From Streptomyces rimosus (lineage in GTDB: Bacteria > Actinomycetota > Actinomycetes > Streptomycetales > Streptomycetaceae): a DNA stretch of 64,000 nt. Below are positions 10,191 through 19,318 of this stretch, piece by piece; the first letter of the stretch is position 1, and the number at the start of each line of letters is the position of its first letter. The position numbers and the translations under genes are program-made. The notes below the pieces were generated by a model. That model made no database searches and had not been told where the DNA came from. It was given only the letters and a program-made list of their open reading frames with translations. The stretch spans positions 6,950,001 to 7,014,000 of the forward strand of contig NZ_CP023688.1 in assembly GCF_008704655.1 (NCBI RefSeq), written 5' to 3'.

Positions 10191-11420
10191 GTGGCAGCAC
10201 CGCAGAACTACCTCGCAGTCATCAAGGTCGTCGGCATCGGCGGCGGTGGCGTGAACGCCATCAACCGGATGATCGAGGTCGGGCTCAAGGGCGTCGAGTT
10301 CATCGCGATCAACACCGATGCACAGGCCCTGCTGATGAGCGACGCCGACGTCAAACTGGACGTCGGCCGGGAACTCACCCGTGGCCTGGGCGCCGGCGCC
10401 AACCCCGATGTCGGCCGCAAGGCGGCCGAGGACCACCGCGAGGAGATCGAGGAGGTCCTCAAGGGGGCCGACATGGTCTTCGTGACCGCGGGAGAGGGCG
10501 GCGGCACCGGCACCGGCGGCGCGCCCGTCGTCGCCAACATCGCGCGTTCGCTGGGCGCCCTGACGATCGGTGTGGTCACCCGCCCGTTCACCTTCGAGGG
10601 CCGCCGGCGAGCGAACCAGGCCGAGGACGGCATCGCCGGCCTGCGCGACGAGGTCGACACCCTCATCGTGATCCCCAACGACCGACTGCTGTCCATCTCG
10701 GACCGCCAGGTGAGCGTGCTCGACGCGTTCAAGTCCGCGGACCAGGTACTGCTGTCGGGTGTCCAGGGCATCACCGACCTGATCACCACCCCCGGCCTGA
10801 TCAACCTCGACTTCGCCGACGTCAAGTCCGTGATGTCCGAGGCGGGCTCGGCCCTGATGGGCATCGGCTCGGCGCGCGGCGACGACCGCGCGGTGGCCGC
10901 GGCCGAGATGGCGATCTCCTCGCCGCTCCTGGAGGCGTCCATCGACGGCGCCCGCGGTGTGCTGCTCTCCATCTCCGGCGGCTCCGACCTCGGTCTCTTC
11001 GAGATCAACGAGGCCGCGCAGCTGGTCAGCGAGGCGGCCCACCCCGAGGCGAACATCATCTTCGGCGCGGTCATCGACGACGCGCTCGGCGACGAGGTAC
11101 GGGTGACGGTCATCGCCGCGGGCTTCGACGGCGGCCAGCCGCCGGCCCGTCAGCAGACCGTGCTCGGCAGCCAGAACAACGGCAAGCGCGAGGAGCCGGC
11201 CCCGGCCCCCAGCCGCCCGGCCCCGCAGGCCGAACCGCGGCCGTCGTCCTTCGGCGGCCTGGGCTCGGTGCCCGTACGGGACGAGGAGCCGGCCCCGGCC
11301 GACCCGTCCCCGCTGGGCGAGGTGCCGCCGCCCCCGACCACCTCGCCGCAGGTTCCGCCGGCCCGTCCGTACTCGGACACCACGGCCGAGGAACTGGACG
11401 TCCCCGACTTCCTGAAATAA
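10191..11420 (+). CDS. ftsZ: Cell division GTPase FtsZ
   Basis: Bacterial tubulin homologue that forms the Z ring; in Streptomyces it makes vegetative cross-walls and sporulation septa. 409 aa from GTG. N-terminal [10 protein letters not shown] nucleotide contact, tubulin signature GGGTGTGG at residues 103-110, and T7-loop region with [11 protein letters not shown] are intact. The C-terminal third is a Pro/Ala-rich linker, ending with the conserved tail [10 protein letters not shown] that binds partners such as SepF. It has its own 274-bp upstream leader, so it can be regulated apart from ftsQ. Confidence 0.98.
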   Translation: MAAPQNYLAVIKVVGIGGGGVNAINRMIEVGLKGVEFIAINTDAQALLMSDADVKLDVGRELTRGLGAGANPDVGRKAAEDHREEIEEVLKGADMVFVTAGEGGGTGTGGAPVVANIARSLGALTIGVVTRPFTFEGRRRANQAEDGIAGLRDEVDTLIVIPNDRLLSISDRQVSVLDAFKSADQVLLSGVQGITDLITTPGLINLDFADVKSVMSEAGSALMGIGSARGDDRAVAAAEMAISSPLLEASIDGARGVLLSISGGSDLGLFEINEAAQLVSEAAHPEANIIFGAVIDDALGDEVRVTVIAAGFDGGQPPARQQTVLGSQNNGKREEPAPAPSRPAPQAEPRPSSFGGLGSVPVRDEEPAPADPSPLGEVPPPPTTSPQVPPARPYSDTTAEELDVPDFLK

Positions 11421-11433
11421 CCGAAGTCCCGAC

Positions 11434-12189
11434 GTGATAGGGCAGCAGCACCCGGTGCTGACGAACGACACGAGCGGCGCGCACTTCGCCTTCACCGACC
11501 GGTGGGGCGGGGTGAGCGCCGCTCCGTATGCCGAGCTCAACCTCGGCGGCGCGGTCGGCGACGACCCCGAGTCCGTGCGGACCAACCGCGAACTGGCGGC
11601 CAAGGCGCTCGGCCTGGACCCGGCGCAGGTCGTGTGGATGAACCAGGTGCACGGCCGGGACGTCGCCGTGGTCGACGGACCGTGGCGCGACGACACGGAC
11701 ATCCCTTGCGTGGACGCGGTGGTGACGGCCCGCCGGGGCCTGGCTCTCGCCGTCCTGACCGCCGACTGCACCCCGGTCCTCCTGGCCGACCCGGTCGCCG
11801 GAGTCACGGGCGCCGCCCACGCGGGGCGCCCGGGCCTGGTGGCCGGGGTGGTCCCGGCGACCGTCGAGGCGATGACCGCGCTCGGCGCCGACCCGGAGCG
11901 CATCATCGCCCGTACCGGACCCGCGGTCTGCGGGCGGTGTTACGAGGTGCCCGAGGCGATGCGCGCCGAGGTCGCTGCGGTGGTGCCCGAAGCGTGGGCC
12001 ACCACCTCCCGGGGCACGCCCGCGGTCGACATGGCCGCCGGGGTCCGTGCCCAACTGGCCGCGCACGGCGTGCGGGTGGGTGAACATTCCCACATCTGCA
12101 CGCTGGAGTCGGCGGACCACTTCTCGTACCGGCGCGACCGCATCACCGGGCGGCTCGCGAGTTATGTATGGCTGGATGCTGAGCTGTGA
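11434..12189 (+). CDS. pgeF: PgeF/YfiH-family (LACC1-type) multicopper-like protein
   Basis: Member of the YfiH/PgeF family, known in other bacteria for peptidoglycan editing and for purine nucleoside hydrolysis or oxidation in the LACC1 branch. 251 aa. The metal-site residues are present: His in MNQVHGRDV, Cys in TADCTPVLL, and His in GAAHAGRPG. The motif after the last His reads AGRPG rather than the common AGWRG. Starts 13 bases after ftsZ with no obvious Shine-Dalgarno and overlaps the next gene by GTGA, so it is probably cotranscribed with ftsZ. Confidence 0.85.
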   Translation: MIGQQHPVLTNDTSGAHFAFTDRWGGVSAAPYAELNLGGAVGDDPESVRTNRELAAKALGLDPAQVVWMNQVHGRDVAVVDGPWRDDTDIPCVDAVVTARRGLALAVLTADCTPVLLADPVAGVTGAAHAGRPGLVAGVVPATVEAMTALGADPERIIARTGPAVCGRCYEVPEAMRAEVAAVVPEAWATTSRGTPAVDMAAGVRAQLAAHGVRVGEHSHICTLESADHFSYRRDRITGRLASYVWLDAEL

Positions 12190-12917
12190 CGGATCGTAGG
12201 ACCGAACTGGCCGACAACCTGGCGCACGTGGAAGAACGAATCTCCACCGCCTGCGCCAAAGCCGGTCGCAATCGTGCGGACGTGACCCTCGTCGTGGTCA
12301 CGAAGACCTACCCGGCGAGCGACGTCCGGCTGCTCGCGGAACTCGGCGTCCGCCACGTGGCGGAGAACCGTGACCAGGACGCGGCACCGAAAGCCGCCGA
12401 GTGCTCGGATCTGCCCCTCGACTGGCACTTCGTCGGACAGCTCCAGACCAACAAAGTACGGTCTGTGGTCAATTACGCCGATGTCGTGCAGTCGGTCGAC
12501 CGCCCCAAGCTGGTGACGGCGCTCTCGAAGGAGGCCGTACGGGCCGGCCGGGAGCTGGGCTGCCTGATCCAGGTGGCACTTGACGCCGAGTCGGGCGACA
12601 ACGAGGGGCAGCTCGGCCGGCGCGGCGGGGTCACCCCGGCCGGGGTCGACGCTCTCGCCGACGCGATCGCCGCCGCCGAAGGGCTGCGCCTGGACGGTGT
12701 GATGACGGTTGCTCCGCTGGCCGGCCCGTACGCGGGGCATCCGCGGGCGGCTTTCGAGCGTTTGATGGAAATCTCATCCGGCCTGCGCGGGAACCATCCT
12801 GCTGCGAACATGGTGTCAGCAGGGATGAGCGCGGACCTTGATGACGCCGTGGCCGCCGGTGCGACACATGTGCGCGTCGGCACCGCGGTACTCGGAGTCC
12901 GACCACGGCTCGGGTAA
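12186..12917 (+). CDS. YggS/PLPBP-type pyridoxal phosphate homeostasis protein
   Basis: Single-domain alanine-racemase-like barrel that binds PLP and is known in other bacteria to keep PLP balance rather than to racemise. 243 aa. PLP lysine is probably Lys40 in VVVTKTYPAS; the PLP-phosphate region SMGMSxD appears as SAGMSADLDDAV near the C-terminus. GTG start overlaps the pgeF stop. The position between ftsZ and sepF is conserved in actinomycetes. A second, divergent paralogue lies at 58352-59104. Confidence 0.9.
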   Translation: MTDRRTELADNLAHVEERISTACAKAGRNRADVTLVVVTKTYPASDVRLLAELGVRHVAENRDQDAAPKAAECSDLPLDWHFVGQLQTNKVRSVVNYADVVQSVDRPKLVTALSKEAVRAGRELGCLIQVALDAESGDNEGQLGRRGGVTPAGVDALADAIAAAEGLRLDGVMTVAPLAGPYAGHPRAAFERLMEISSGLRGNHPAANMVSAGMSADLDDAVAAGATHVRVGTAVLGVRPRLG

Positions 12918-13041
12918 CGTCGCCAAGCAAGTCGGACCACAGCACAAAATATGGTCATTGCCCCCAAAAGGAGGGCAGGCCACGTGGATTCAAGGCGCCC
13001 GGTGACGGAGCCGATCCACCACAGAGCGGAGGACGCAGAGA

Positions 13042-13662
13042 ATGGCCGGCGCGATGCGCAAGATGGCGGTCTACCTCGGCCTCGTGGAGGACGATGGGTA
13101 CGACGGCCGGGGGTTCGACCCCGACGACGAGTTCGAGCCCGAGCTTGACCCGGAGCCCGACCGGGGGCGGCGACAGCAGGCCCAAGTACCCACCGAACCG
13201 CACCCGGAACGGGACGAACCGGTACGGGTCACCCAGCCTCCCGCGCAACGTGAGTCCGCACCGCCGGCCGCCGAAAGCGGACGACCCGCCCGAATCGCCC
13301 CCGTGGCGTCCATCACACCCGACCGTCCGAACCTGGAGAAGAACGCACCGGTGATCATGCCCAAGGTTGTGTCCGAGCGGGAGCCCTACCGCATCACCAC
13401 GCTGCACCCCCGGACCTACAACGAAGCCCGTACCATCGGGGAACACTTCCGTGAGGGCACTCCGGTGATCATGAATCTCACGGAGATGGACGATACGGAC
13501 GCGAAGCGACTTGTCGACTTTGCCGCCGGTCTGGTCTTCGGTCTGCACGGCAGCATCGAGCGGGTGACGCAGAAGGTGTTCCTGTTGTCGCCTGCTAACG
13601 TCGATGTCACGGCGGAGGACAAGGCCCGCATCGCAGAGGGCGGGTTCTTCAACCAGAGCTGA
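13042..13662 (+). CDS. sepF: Cell division protein SepF
   Basis: FtsZ-associated protein that anchors and bundles FtsZ filaments at the membrane. 206 aa. An N-terminal amphipathic start ([19 protein letters not shown]) is followed by an acidic, Pro-rich linker (about 20-105) and the SepF core (about 110-195, [17 protein letters not shown] through [13 protein letters not shown]). CGGAGG lies upstream of ATG 13042. The 124-base gap after yggS may hold its own promoter. Confidence 0.93.
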   Translation: MAGAMRKMAVYLGLVEDDGYDGRGFDPDDEFEPELDPEPDRGRRQQAQVPTEPHPERDEPVRVTQPPAQRESAPPAAESGRPARIAPVASITPDRPNLEKNAPVIMPKVVSEREPYRITTLHPRTYNEARTIGEHFREGTPVIMNLTEMDDTDAKRLVDFAAGLVFGLHGSIERVTQKVFLLSPANVDVTAEDKARIAEGGFFNQS

Positions 13663-13733
13663 GACGCAACACCGGGCACACCAGGCCGTAAGGCCCCAAC
13701 ACGACAGCAAGGCAAGGGGAGAGGACAGCGCGG

Positions 13734-14027
13734 ATGAGCATTGCTGGGCAGGTGATCTACATCGCGTTGTACTGCTTCCTCATCGTGTTGATCTTCCGGC
13801 TGGTGATGGACTACGTCTTCCAGTTCGCCCGTTCATGGCAACCCGGCAAGCCAATGGTGGTCGTTCTGGAGGCCACCTACACTGTCACTGATCCGCCACT
13901 CAAGCTCTTGCGGCGGTTCATTCCGCCGCTGCGTCTCGGGGGCGTGGCGCTCGACCTGTCCTTCTTCGTATTGATGATCATCGTGTACATCCTGATCACC
14001 GTCGTGAGGTCGGTGTTGTTGGTGTGA
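13734..14027 (+). CDS. YggT-family membrane protein
   Basis: 97-residue integral membrane protein of the YggT/YlmG family, usually encoded between sepF and divIVA in Gram-positive bacteria. Two hydrophobic stretches (about 6-27 and 68-95) flank a short segment with the family's RFIPPLRLGGVALDLS motif. GGGGAGAGG before the ATG is a good ribosome binding site. Its role is not established; homologues are linked to membrane organisation near the divisome. Confidence 0.88.
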   Translation: MSIAGQVIYIALYCFLIVLIFRLVMDYVFQFARSWQPGKPMVVVLEATYTVTDPPLKLLRRFIPPLRLGGVALDLSFFVLMIIVYILITVVRSVLLV

Positions 14028-14076
14028 ACGATACGGTCTTGCCGATTGCCGACGACTACGTTGAGGTGAAGTAGAG

Positions 14077-15204
14077 ATGCCGTTGACCCCCGAGGACGTG
14101 CGGAACAAGCAGTTCACGACCGTCCGCCTCCGAGAAGGCTATGACGAGGACGAGGTCGATGCCTTCCTCGACGAGGTCGAAGCCGAACTGACCCGCCTGC
14201 TGCGCGAGAACGAGGACCTGCGCGCCAAGCTGGCCGCCGCGACGCGTGCCGCCGCGCAGAACCAGCAGCAGAACATGCGCAAGCAGCAGGAGCAGCAGCA
14301 GGACCAGGGGCAGCAGCACCAGCAGGGCAGGCCCGGCGCTCCTGTGCCCGCCGCCATATCCGGACCGCAGCCGGTGCCGCCGCAGCAACAGCAGCAACAG
14401 CAGCAGTTGGGCGGCCCGCCGCAGCTGACCGGAGGGGCCCCGCAGCTGCCGGCCGGCCCCGGTGGCCACGGTCCCGGGCCGCAGGGCCCGCACGGTCCTG
14501 GTCCGATGGGCCCTGGTGGTCCGCTGGGCGGCCCCATGGGCGGTCCCGGTGGGCACGGCGGCCCGCAGCTGCCGCAGCCGGGGCAGGGCCCGGGCGGTGA
14601 CAGCGCCGCTCGCGTGCTCTCGCTCGCGCAGCAGACCGCCGACCAGGCGATCGCGGAGGCCCGTTCCGAGGCCAACAAGATCGTCGGCGAGGCCCGGTCG
14701 CGCGCGGAGGGCCTGGAGCGGGACGCCCGTGCCAAGGCGGACGCGCTGGAGCGGGACGCGCAGGAGAAGCACCGCGTCGCGATGGGGTCGCTGGAGTCGG
14801 CCCGCGCCACGCTGGAGCGCAAGGTCGAAGACCTGCGCGGCTTCGAGCGCGAGTACCGTACGCGGCTGAAGTCCTACCTGGAGAGCCAGCTGCGCCAGCT
14901 GGAGAACCAGGCCGACGACTCGCTGGCGCCGCCGCGGACGCCGGCGACCGCCTCGCTGCCGCCGTCGCCGTCGATGGCGTCGGCCGGTGCGGGGTCCATG
15001 GGTGGGAACCACTCCATGGGCGGCGGGCAGTCGATGGGCGGTCACGGTGGGGGCTCGGGCAGCGCTCCGTCGTACGGTGGGCAGCAGCAGATGTCGCCGG
15101 CGATGACGCAGCCGATGGCTCCGGTCCGGCCGCAGGGGCAGCAGCCGATGCAGCAGGCGCCGTCGCCTATGCGTGGGTTTCTGATCGATGAGGACGACAA
15201 CTGA
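14077..15204 (+). CDS. divIVA: DivIVA (Wag31), polar growth determinant
   Basis: Coiled-coil protein that marks hyphal tips and directs apical wall growth in Streptomyces. 375 aa, far longer than the Bacillus protein, as usual for the genus. The conserved N-terminal domain (LTPEDVRNKQFTTVRL, about 3-55) contains the membrane-binding and first coiled-coil part. A Gln/Pro/Gly-rich insertion (about 60-180), a second coiled coil (about 185-280, many A/E/R heptads) and a Gly/Met/Gln-rich tail follow. Strong terminator downstream at 15240. Confidence 0.97.
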   Translation: MPLTPEDVRNKQFTTVRLREGYDEDEVDAFLDEVEAELTRLLRENEDLRAKLAAATRAAAQNQQQNMRKQQEQQQDQGQQHQQGRPGAPVPAAISGPQPVPPQQQQQQQQLGGPPQLTGGAPQLPAGPGGHGPGPQGPHGPGPMGPGGPLGGPMGGPGGHGGPQLPQPGQGPGGDSAARVLSLAQQTADQAIAEARSEANKIVGEARSRAEGLERDARAKADALERDAQEKHRVAMGSLESARATLERKVEDLRGFEREYRTRLKSYLESQLRQLENQADDSLAPPRTPATASLPPSPSMASAGAGSMGGNHSMGGGQSMGGHGGGSGSAPSYGGQQQMSPAMTQPMAPVRPQGQQPMQQAPSPMRGFLIDEDDN

Positions 15205-15239
15205 CGTAGGCGCGGTGTGCGCGTAGTCGGCAATCAGGG

Positions 15240-15276
15240 CCGGGTCCCCGGGGTTTTCCCGGGGGCCCGGTTCTTT
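15240..15276 (+). terminator. Terminator of divIVA
   Basis: GC-rich hairpin: arms 15240-15253 and 15258-15270 around a TTTT loop, with one bulged G at 15250, followed by TTCTTT. About 35 bases after the divIVA stop. Confidence 0.8.
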
Positions 15277-15289
15277 GCGTTCGCCTGGT

Positions 15290-15507
15290 CCGGTGGGGGT
15301 GCGGTTGCCCCGGTGGGGGTTCGCCTTGGCGCTTGGGGTTCGGTGGGTGGGGGCTCGGGGCCCCGCAGGGGTCACTCTCCCCCAGCCTTCGGCCGGGGGT
15401 GCCCCCACGGCGCCTGGAGCGGCCGTCATGTATGGACGCAACCATGCAACGGTCGCCTGCGGGGAGACCCCTACGTGTCCCCGAGCCCGCGCCGTGCGCG
15501 GCTTTCC
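15290..15507 (+). repeat. Dispersed intergenic repeat, copy A
   Basis: About 218 bases that match the reverse complement of 38201-38389 almost throughout, and share a core of about 60 bases with 37940-37999. The core carries GGCGCCTGGAGCGGCCG, then GGACGCAACC, then GGTCGCCTGCGGGGAG (about 15409-15466). This copy has an extra hairpin element inserted at 15377-15407. No transposase or terminal target duplication was recognised. Confidence 0.8.
15377..15407 (+). repeat. Short hairpin element nested in repeat copy A
   Basis: Thirty-one bases absent from the otherwise matching copy C. They form a hairpin: CCCCC (15379-15383) with GGGGG (15395-15399), and GCC with GGC around a TTC loop, followed by GTGCCCCCA. 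It resembles short hairpin repeats that I recall as abundant between Streptomyces genes. Confidence 0.6.
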
Positions 15508-15556
15508 GTGCGTTTTGCGCTGAGGTGCCACAAAGACCCCACCCTGTCCGTATGAG

Positions 15557-15591
15557 AACGGCCCCCGACGCATCGCGCGTCGGGGGCCGTT
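15557..15591 (-). terminator. Terminator of ileS
   Basis: Perfect 15-bp inverted repeat (15557-15571 and 15577-15591) around a 5-base loop, 20 bases past the ileS stop. On the - strand it is followed by TTCTCAT. It could also stop transcription from the + strand. Confidence 0.8.
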
Positions 15592-15610
15592 GGCGTGTTG
15601 ACCGGGGGCT

Positions 15611-18600
15611 TTACGCCTCCGTCTTCCTCAGCCGGAAGGTGAGGGACAGGGACTCATCCTCGAAGGCCGGGCCGTACGTGTCGTCGGCCTCGCCCTGGGC
15701 GAAGTCGGTGGCCAGGACCTCTTCGCTGATCAGGGGCTGGTGGTCGGTCAGGGCGGTGCGGACCTCGTCGTCGGTGGTCTGCCAGCGCAGAGCGATACGG
15801 TCGGCCACGTCCAGGCCGCTGTTCTTGCGGGCCTCCTGGATGAGGCGGATGGCGTCGCGGGCCAGGCCGGCTCGGCGGAGGTCGGGGGTGATCTCCAGGT
15901 CGAGGGCTACGGTGGCGCCCGCGTCGGAGGCCACCGACCAGCCCTCGCGCGGGGTCTCGGTGATGATGACCTCGTCGGGGGAGAGGGGGACCGTTTCGTC
16001 GTTGACGGTGATGGTCGCCGTGCCCTCGCGCAGGGCCAGGGAGAGGGCTGCCGCGTCGGTTTCGGCGATGGCCTTGGCCACTGCCTGGACGCCCTTGCCG
16101 AAGCGCTTGCCCAGGGCGCGGAAGTTGGCCTTGGCCGTGGTGTCCACCAGGGAGCCGCCGACCTCGGAGAGGGAGGCGAGGGTGGAGACGTTCAGCTCTT
16201 CGGTGATCTGGGTGCGCAGTTCGGGGGAGAGGGCTTCGAAGCCGGCGGCCGCGACCAGGGCCCGGGAGAGGGGCTGGCGGGTCTTGACGCCGGACTCGGC
16301 GCGGGTGGCGCGGCCCAGTTCGACCAGGCGCCGGACCAGGAGCATGTGCTGGGACAGCTCCGGGTCGATCGCCGAGTGGTCCGCCTCGGGCCAGGTGCTC
16401 AGGTGGACCGAGTCGGGGGCTTCGGGGGTGACCGGGACGATCAGGTCCTGCCACACGCGTTCGGTGATGAACGGGGTGATGGGGGCCATCAGGCGGGTGA
16501 CCGTCTCGATGACCTCGTGGAGGGTGCGCAGGGCCGCCTTGTCGCCCTGCCAGAAGCGGCGGCGGGAGCGGCGTACGTACCAGTTGGAGAGGTCGTCGAC
16601 GAAGGAGGAGAGGAGCTTGCCGGCGCGCTGGGTGTCGTAGCTTTCGAGCGCGTCGGTGACGCCCTGTGTCAGCGCGTTCAGCTCGCTGAGCAGCCAGCGG
16701 TCGAGGAGGGGGCGGTCGGCCGGGGCGGGGTCGGACGCGCTCGGGGCCCAGGTGGAGGTGCGGGCGTACAGGGCCTGGAAGGCGACCGTGTTCCAGTAGG
16801 TGAGGAGCGTCTTGCGGACGACCTCCTGGATGGTGCCGTGGCCCACGCGGCGGGCTGCCCAGGGGGAGCCGCCCGCTGCCATGAACCAGCGGACCGCGTC
16901 GGCGCCGTGCTGGTCCATCAGCGGGATCGGGTCCAGGGTGTTGCCCAGGTGCTTGGACATCTTGCGGCCGTCCTCGGCGAGGATGTGGCCCAGGCAGACG
17001 ACGTTCTCGTACGAGGACTTGTCGAAGACGAGGGTGCCGACGGCCATGAGGGTGTAGAACCAGCCGCGGGTCTGGTCGATCGCCTCGGAGATGAACTGCG
17101 CGGGGTAGCGCTTCTCGAACAGTTCCTTGTTCTTGTAGGGGTAGCCCCACTGCGCGAAGGGCATGGAGCCCGAGTCGTACCAGGCGTCGATGACCTCGGG
17201 GACGCGGGTCGCGGTGCCCTGGCAGGTGGGGCAGGCGAAGGTGACGGCGTCGATGTACGGACGGTGGGGGTCCAGGTCCGACTGGTCGGTGCCGGTGAGT
17301 TCGGTGAGTTCGGCCAGGGAGCCGACGCAGGTGAGGTGGTCCTCGGCACAGCGCCAGATCGGCAGGGGAGTGCCCCAGTAGCGGTTGCGGGAGAGCGCCC
17401 AGTCGATGTTGTTGTTCAGCCAGTCGCCGAAGCGGCCGTGCTTGACCGACTCCGGGAACCAGTTGGTGTGCTCGTTCTCGCGCAGCAGGGCGTCCTTGAC
17501 CGCGGTGGTGCGGATGTACCAGGACGGCTGGGCGTAGTAGAGGAGCGCGGTGTGGCAGCGCCAGCAGTGCGGGTAGCTGTGCTCGTAGGCGAGGTGCCGG
17601 AAGAGCAGGCCGCGGGCGTCGAGGTCGGCGACGAGTCGCTCGTCGGCCTTCTTGAAGAACTGGCCGCCGACGAGGGCGAGGCCCTCCTCGAAGGTGCCGT
17701 CGGGGCGCACCGGGTTGACGACCGGCAGGCCGTAGCCGCGGCAGGTCTTGAGGTCGTCCTCACCGAAGGCCGGGGCCTGGTGGACCAGGCCCGTACCGTC
17801 GTCGGTGGTGACGTACTCGGCGTTGACGACGAAGTTGGCGTCCTCCAGCTCGACCAGGTCGAAGGGGCGGCGGTAGGTCCAGCGCTCCATCTCGCGGCCG
17901 GTGAAGGACTGCCCGGTGGCGGTCCAGCCTTCGCCGAGGGCCTTTTCGAGGAGGGGCTCGGCGACGACGAGCTTCTCCCGGCCGTCGGTGGCCACCACGT
18001 AGGTGACGTCGGGATGGGCGGCGACCGCCGTGTTGGAGACCAGGGTCCAGGGGGTGGTCGTCCAGATCAGGAGGGCCGCCTCGCCGGCCAGCGGGCCCGA
18101 GGTGAGGGGCAGGCGCACGAAGACCGAGGGGTCGACGACGGTTTCGTAGCCCTGGGCCAGCTCGTGGTCGGACAGGCCGGTGCCGCAGCGGGGGCACCAG
18201 GGGGCGACACGGTGGTCCTGGGCCAGCAGGCCCTTGTCGAAGATCTGCTTGAGGGACCACCAGACCGACTGGATGTAGTCGGGGTCCATGGTGCGGTACG
18301 GCTCGTCCAGATCCGTCCAGTAGCCCATCCGGGTGGTCAGGGCGGCGAAGGCGTCGGTGTGGCGGGTCACCGACTCGCGGCACTTGGCGTTGAACTCGGC
18401 GATGCCGTACGCCTCGATGTCCTTCTTGCCGTTGAAGCCCAGCTCCTTCTCGACGGCCAGTTCGACCGGCAGGCCGTGGCAGTCCCAGCCGGCCTTGCGG
18501 CCGACGTGGTAGCCGCGCATCGTGCGGAAGCGGGGGAAGACGTCCTTGAAGACGCGGGCCTCGATGTGGTGGGCGCCGGGCATGCCGTTGGCGGTCGGCG

Positions 18601-18751
18601 GGCCTTCGTAGAAGACCCATTCGGGCCGCCCCTCGGACTGCTGGAGGGTTCGGGCGAAGACCTTCTGCTCGCGCCAGAAGTCGAGCACCGCGTGCTCGAG
18701 GGCGGGCAGGTCTACCTGGGCGGGTACCTGGCGGTACTGAGGCTGTGACAT
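15611..18751 (-). CDS. ileS: Isoleucyl-tRNA synthetase
   Basis: Class I aminoacyl-tRNA synthetase charging tRNA-Ile. 1046 aa from ATG 18751; the frame is open further upstream, but that part is the regulatory leader. HIGH-type motif in GPPTANGMPGAHHIEAR (near residue 55), editing domain in the middle, KMSKS-type motif KMSKHLGN (about residue 597), then the anticodon-binding domain. The ribosome binding site GGAGG (complement of 18761-18765) lies 9 bases before the start and is complementary to a segment of the T-box leader, so translation is probably controlled by tRNA charging. Confidence 0.97.
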   Translation of the reverse strand: MSQPQYRQVPAQVDLPALEHAVLDFWREQKVFARTLQQSEGRPEWVFYEGPPTANGMPGAHHIEARVFKDVFPRFRTMRGYHVGRKAGWDCHGLPVELAVEKELGFNGKKDIEAYGIAEFNAKCRESVTRHTDAFAALTTRMGYWTDLDEPYRTMDPDYIQSVWWSLKQIFDKGLLAQDHRVAPWCPRCGTGLSDHELAQGYETVVDPSVFVRLPLTSGPLAGEAALLIWTTTPWTLVSNTAVAAHPDVTYVVATDGREKLVVAEPLLEKALGEGWTATGQSFTGREMERWTYRRPFDLVELEDANFVVNAEYVTTDDGTGLVHQAPAFGEDDLKTCRGYGLPVVNPVRPDGTFEEGLALVGGQFFKKADERLVADLDARGLLFRHLAYEHSYPHCWRCHTALLYYAQPSWYIRTTAVKDALLRENEHTNWFPESVKHGRFGDWLNNNIDWALSRNRYWGTPLPIWRCAEDHLTCVGSLAELTELTGTDQSDLDPHRPYIDAVTFACPTCQGTATRVPEVIDAWYDSGSMPFAQWGYPYKNKELFEKRYPAQFISEAIDQTRGWFYTLMAVGTLVFDKSSYENVVCLGHILAEDGRKMSKHLGNTLDPIPLMDQHGADAVRWFMAAGGSPWAARRVGHGTIQEVVRKTLLTYWNTVAFQALYARTSTWAPSASDPAPADRPLLDRWLLSELNALTQGVTDALESYDTQRAGKLLSSFVDDLSNWYVRRSRRRFWQGDKAALRTLHEVIETVTRLMAPITPFITERVWQDLIVPVTPEAPDSVHLSTWPEADHSAIDPELSQHMLLVRRLVELGRATRAESGVKTRQPLSRALVAAAGFEALSPELRTQITEELNVSTLASLSEVGGSLVDTTAKANFRALGKRFGKGVQAVAKAIAETDAAALSLALREGTATITVNDETVPLSPDEVIITETPREGWSVASDAGATVALDLEITPDLRRAGLARDAIRLIQEARKNSGLDVADRIALRWQTTDDEVRTALTDHQPLISEEVLATDFAQGEADDTYGPAFEDESLSLTFRLRKTEA

Positions 18752-18760
18752 CGGGGCGTT

Positions 18761-19008
18761 CCTCCGGCGGACACCTGCTGCGTTCTCCGTCCGGAGGGAC
18801 GAGAGTCTGCACTCCCGCGGTACCACCCTCCTTGGCGGTGAGCGCTCCACCGCCCCCTCATTGGGGTCGCGAGGCCGGTTCTACTCGCCGCGGGGCTGCG
18901 TGCGGCTTTCTTCCGGCGGCTCCGGGCTGATCTTCACGTCGTGCACGCCTCCGGGCTCGCACCGTCCCCGGATCGCTGATGGCTGCGTACGACGCTACTC
19001 GTCCCATC
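18761..19008 (-). promoter_or_regulatory. T-box riboswitch, translational type, specific for isoleucine
   Basis: On the - strand the leader carries the T-box sequence AGGGTGGTACCGCGG (18815-18829), whose TGGT would pair with the ACCA end of uncharged tRNA. Upstream, AGTAG (18995-18999) and TGAAGATCA form a specifier loop with the Ile codon ATC at 18929-18931, closed by CGTCGT/ACGACG. A stem III hairpin lies at 18834-18854. Downstream, CCTCCGG (18791-18797) is exactly complementary to the Shine-Dalgarno CCGGAGG (18761-18767), fitting sequestration rather than termination. Actinobacterial ileS T-boxes of this class are known. Confidence 0.9.
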
Positions 19009-19027
19009 CGCGCCTTTCGCTTCCCCC

Positions 19028-19033
19028 AGTGTA
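19028..19033 (-). promoter_or_regulatory. Candidate -10 element for ileS leader
   Basis: TACACT on the - strand, about 20 bases before the start of the T-box structure. No good -35 is seen at 17-18 bases, so this is tentative. Confidence 0.35.
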
Positions 19034-19289
19034 CGGGGCACCGGGGGTGCGGGCCGACCGGTTTCCCGGGCTGCGCCGAGTGAGGTAGCGGGCGCCGAGG
19101 GCGTGACCCGAATGGCGATACGCAGGGCGCGGGAGTCGGCGCCCGCGCGGCGGGCGGGCCGCGCCGGCGACCACGCGCGCCGTGGGCTGGCGGATTACCG
19201 GGCGGGCAGGGGGGCACAACGGATGCAGACCGGGCTCCCGCGTGGGGAGACCGGGTGGGAAAGGGCGGTGCGTCCCGTTGCCGCGTGCC

Positions 19290-19318
19290 TTGAGGCGATT
19301 TATCGTTCCGGTCACGAT
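19290..19318 (+). promoter_or_regulatory. Candidate promoter for the DksA-type gene
   Basis: TTGAGG (19290-19295), 17-base spacer, CACGAT (19313-19318), giving a predicted start near 19325 and a leader of about 30 bases with GAAGGGG before ATG 19356. Confidence 0.45.

Larger units (their letters stand above)
15205..15610. other. Gene-free stretch between divIVA and ileS
   Basis: About 400 bases between two convergent genes. It holds the divIVA terminator, copy A of a dispersed repeat with a nested hairpin element, and the ileS terminator, all listed separately. Open frames that cross it match repeat-derived peptide in other frames and are not believed to be genes. Confidence 0.8.

Noticed and set aside
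12951..13148. 65-codon frame upstream of sepF
   Set aside because: Overlaps the sepF start, has no independent family features, and its codon pattern is that of a shadow frame.
15333..18748. Very long + strand open frames opposite ileS
   Set aside because: Antisense artefacts of high-GC coding sequence; ileS has intact HIGH and KMSKS motifs on the - strand.
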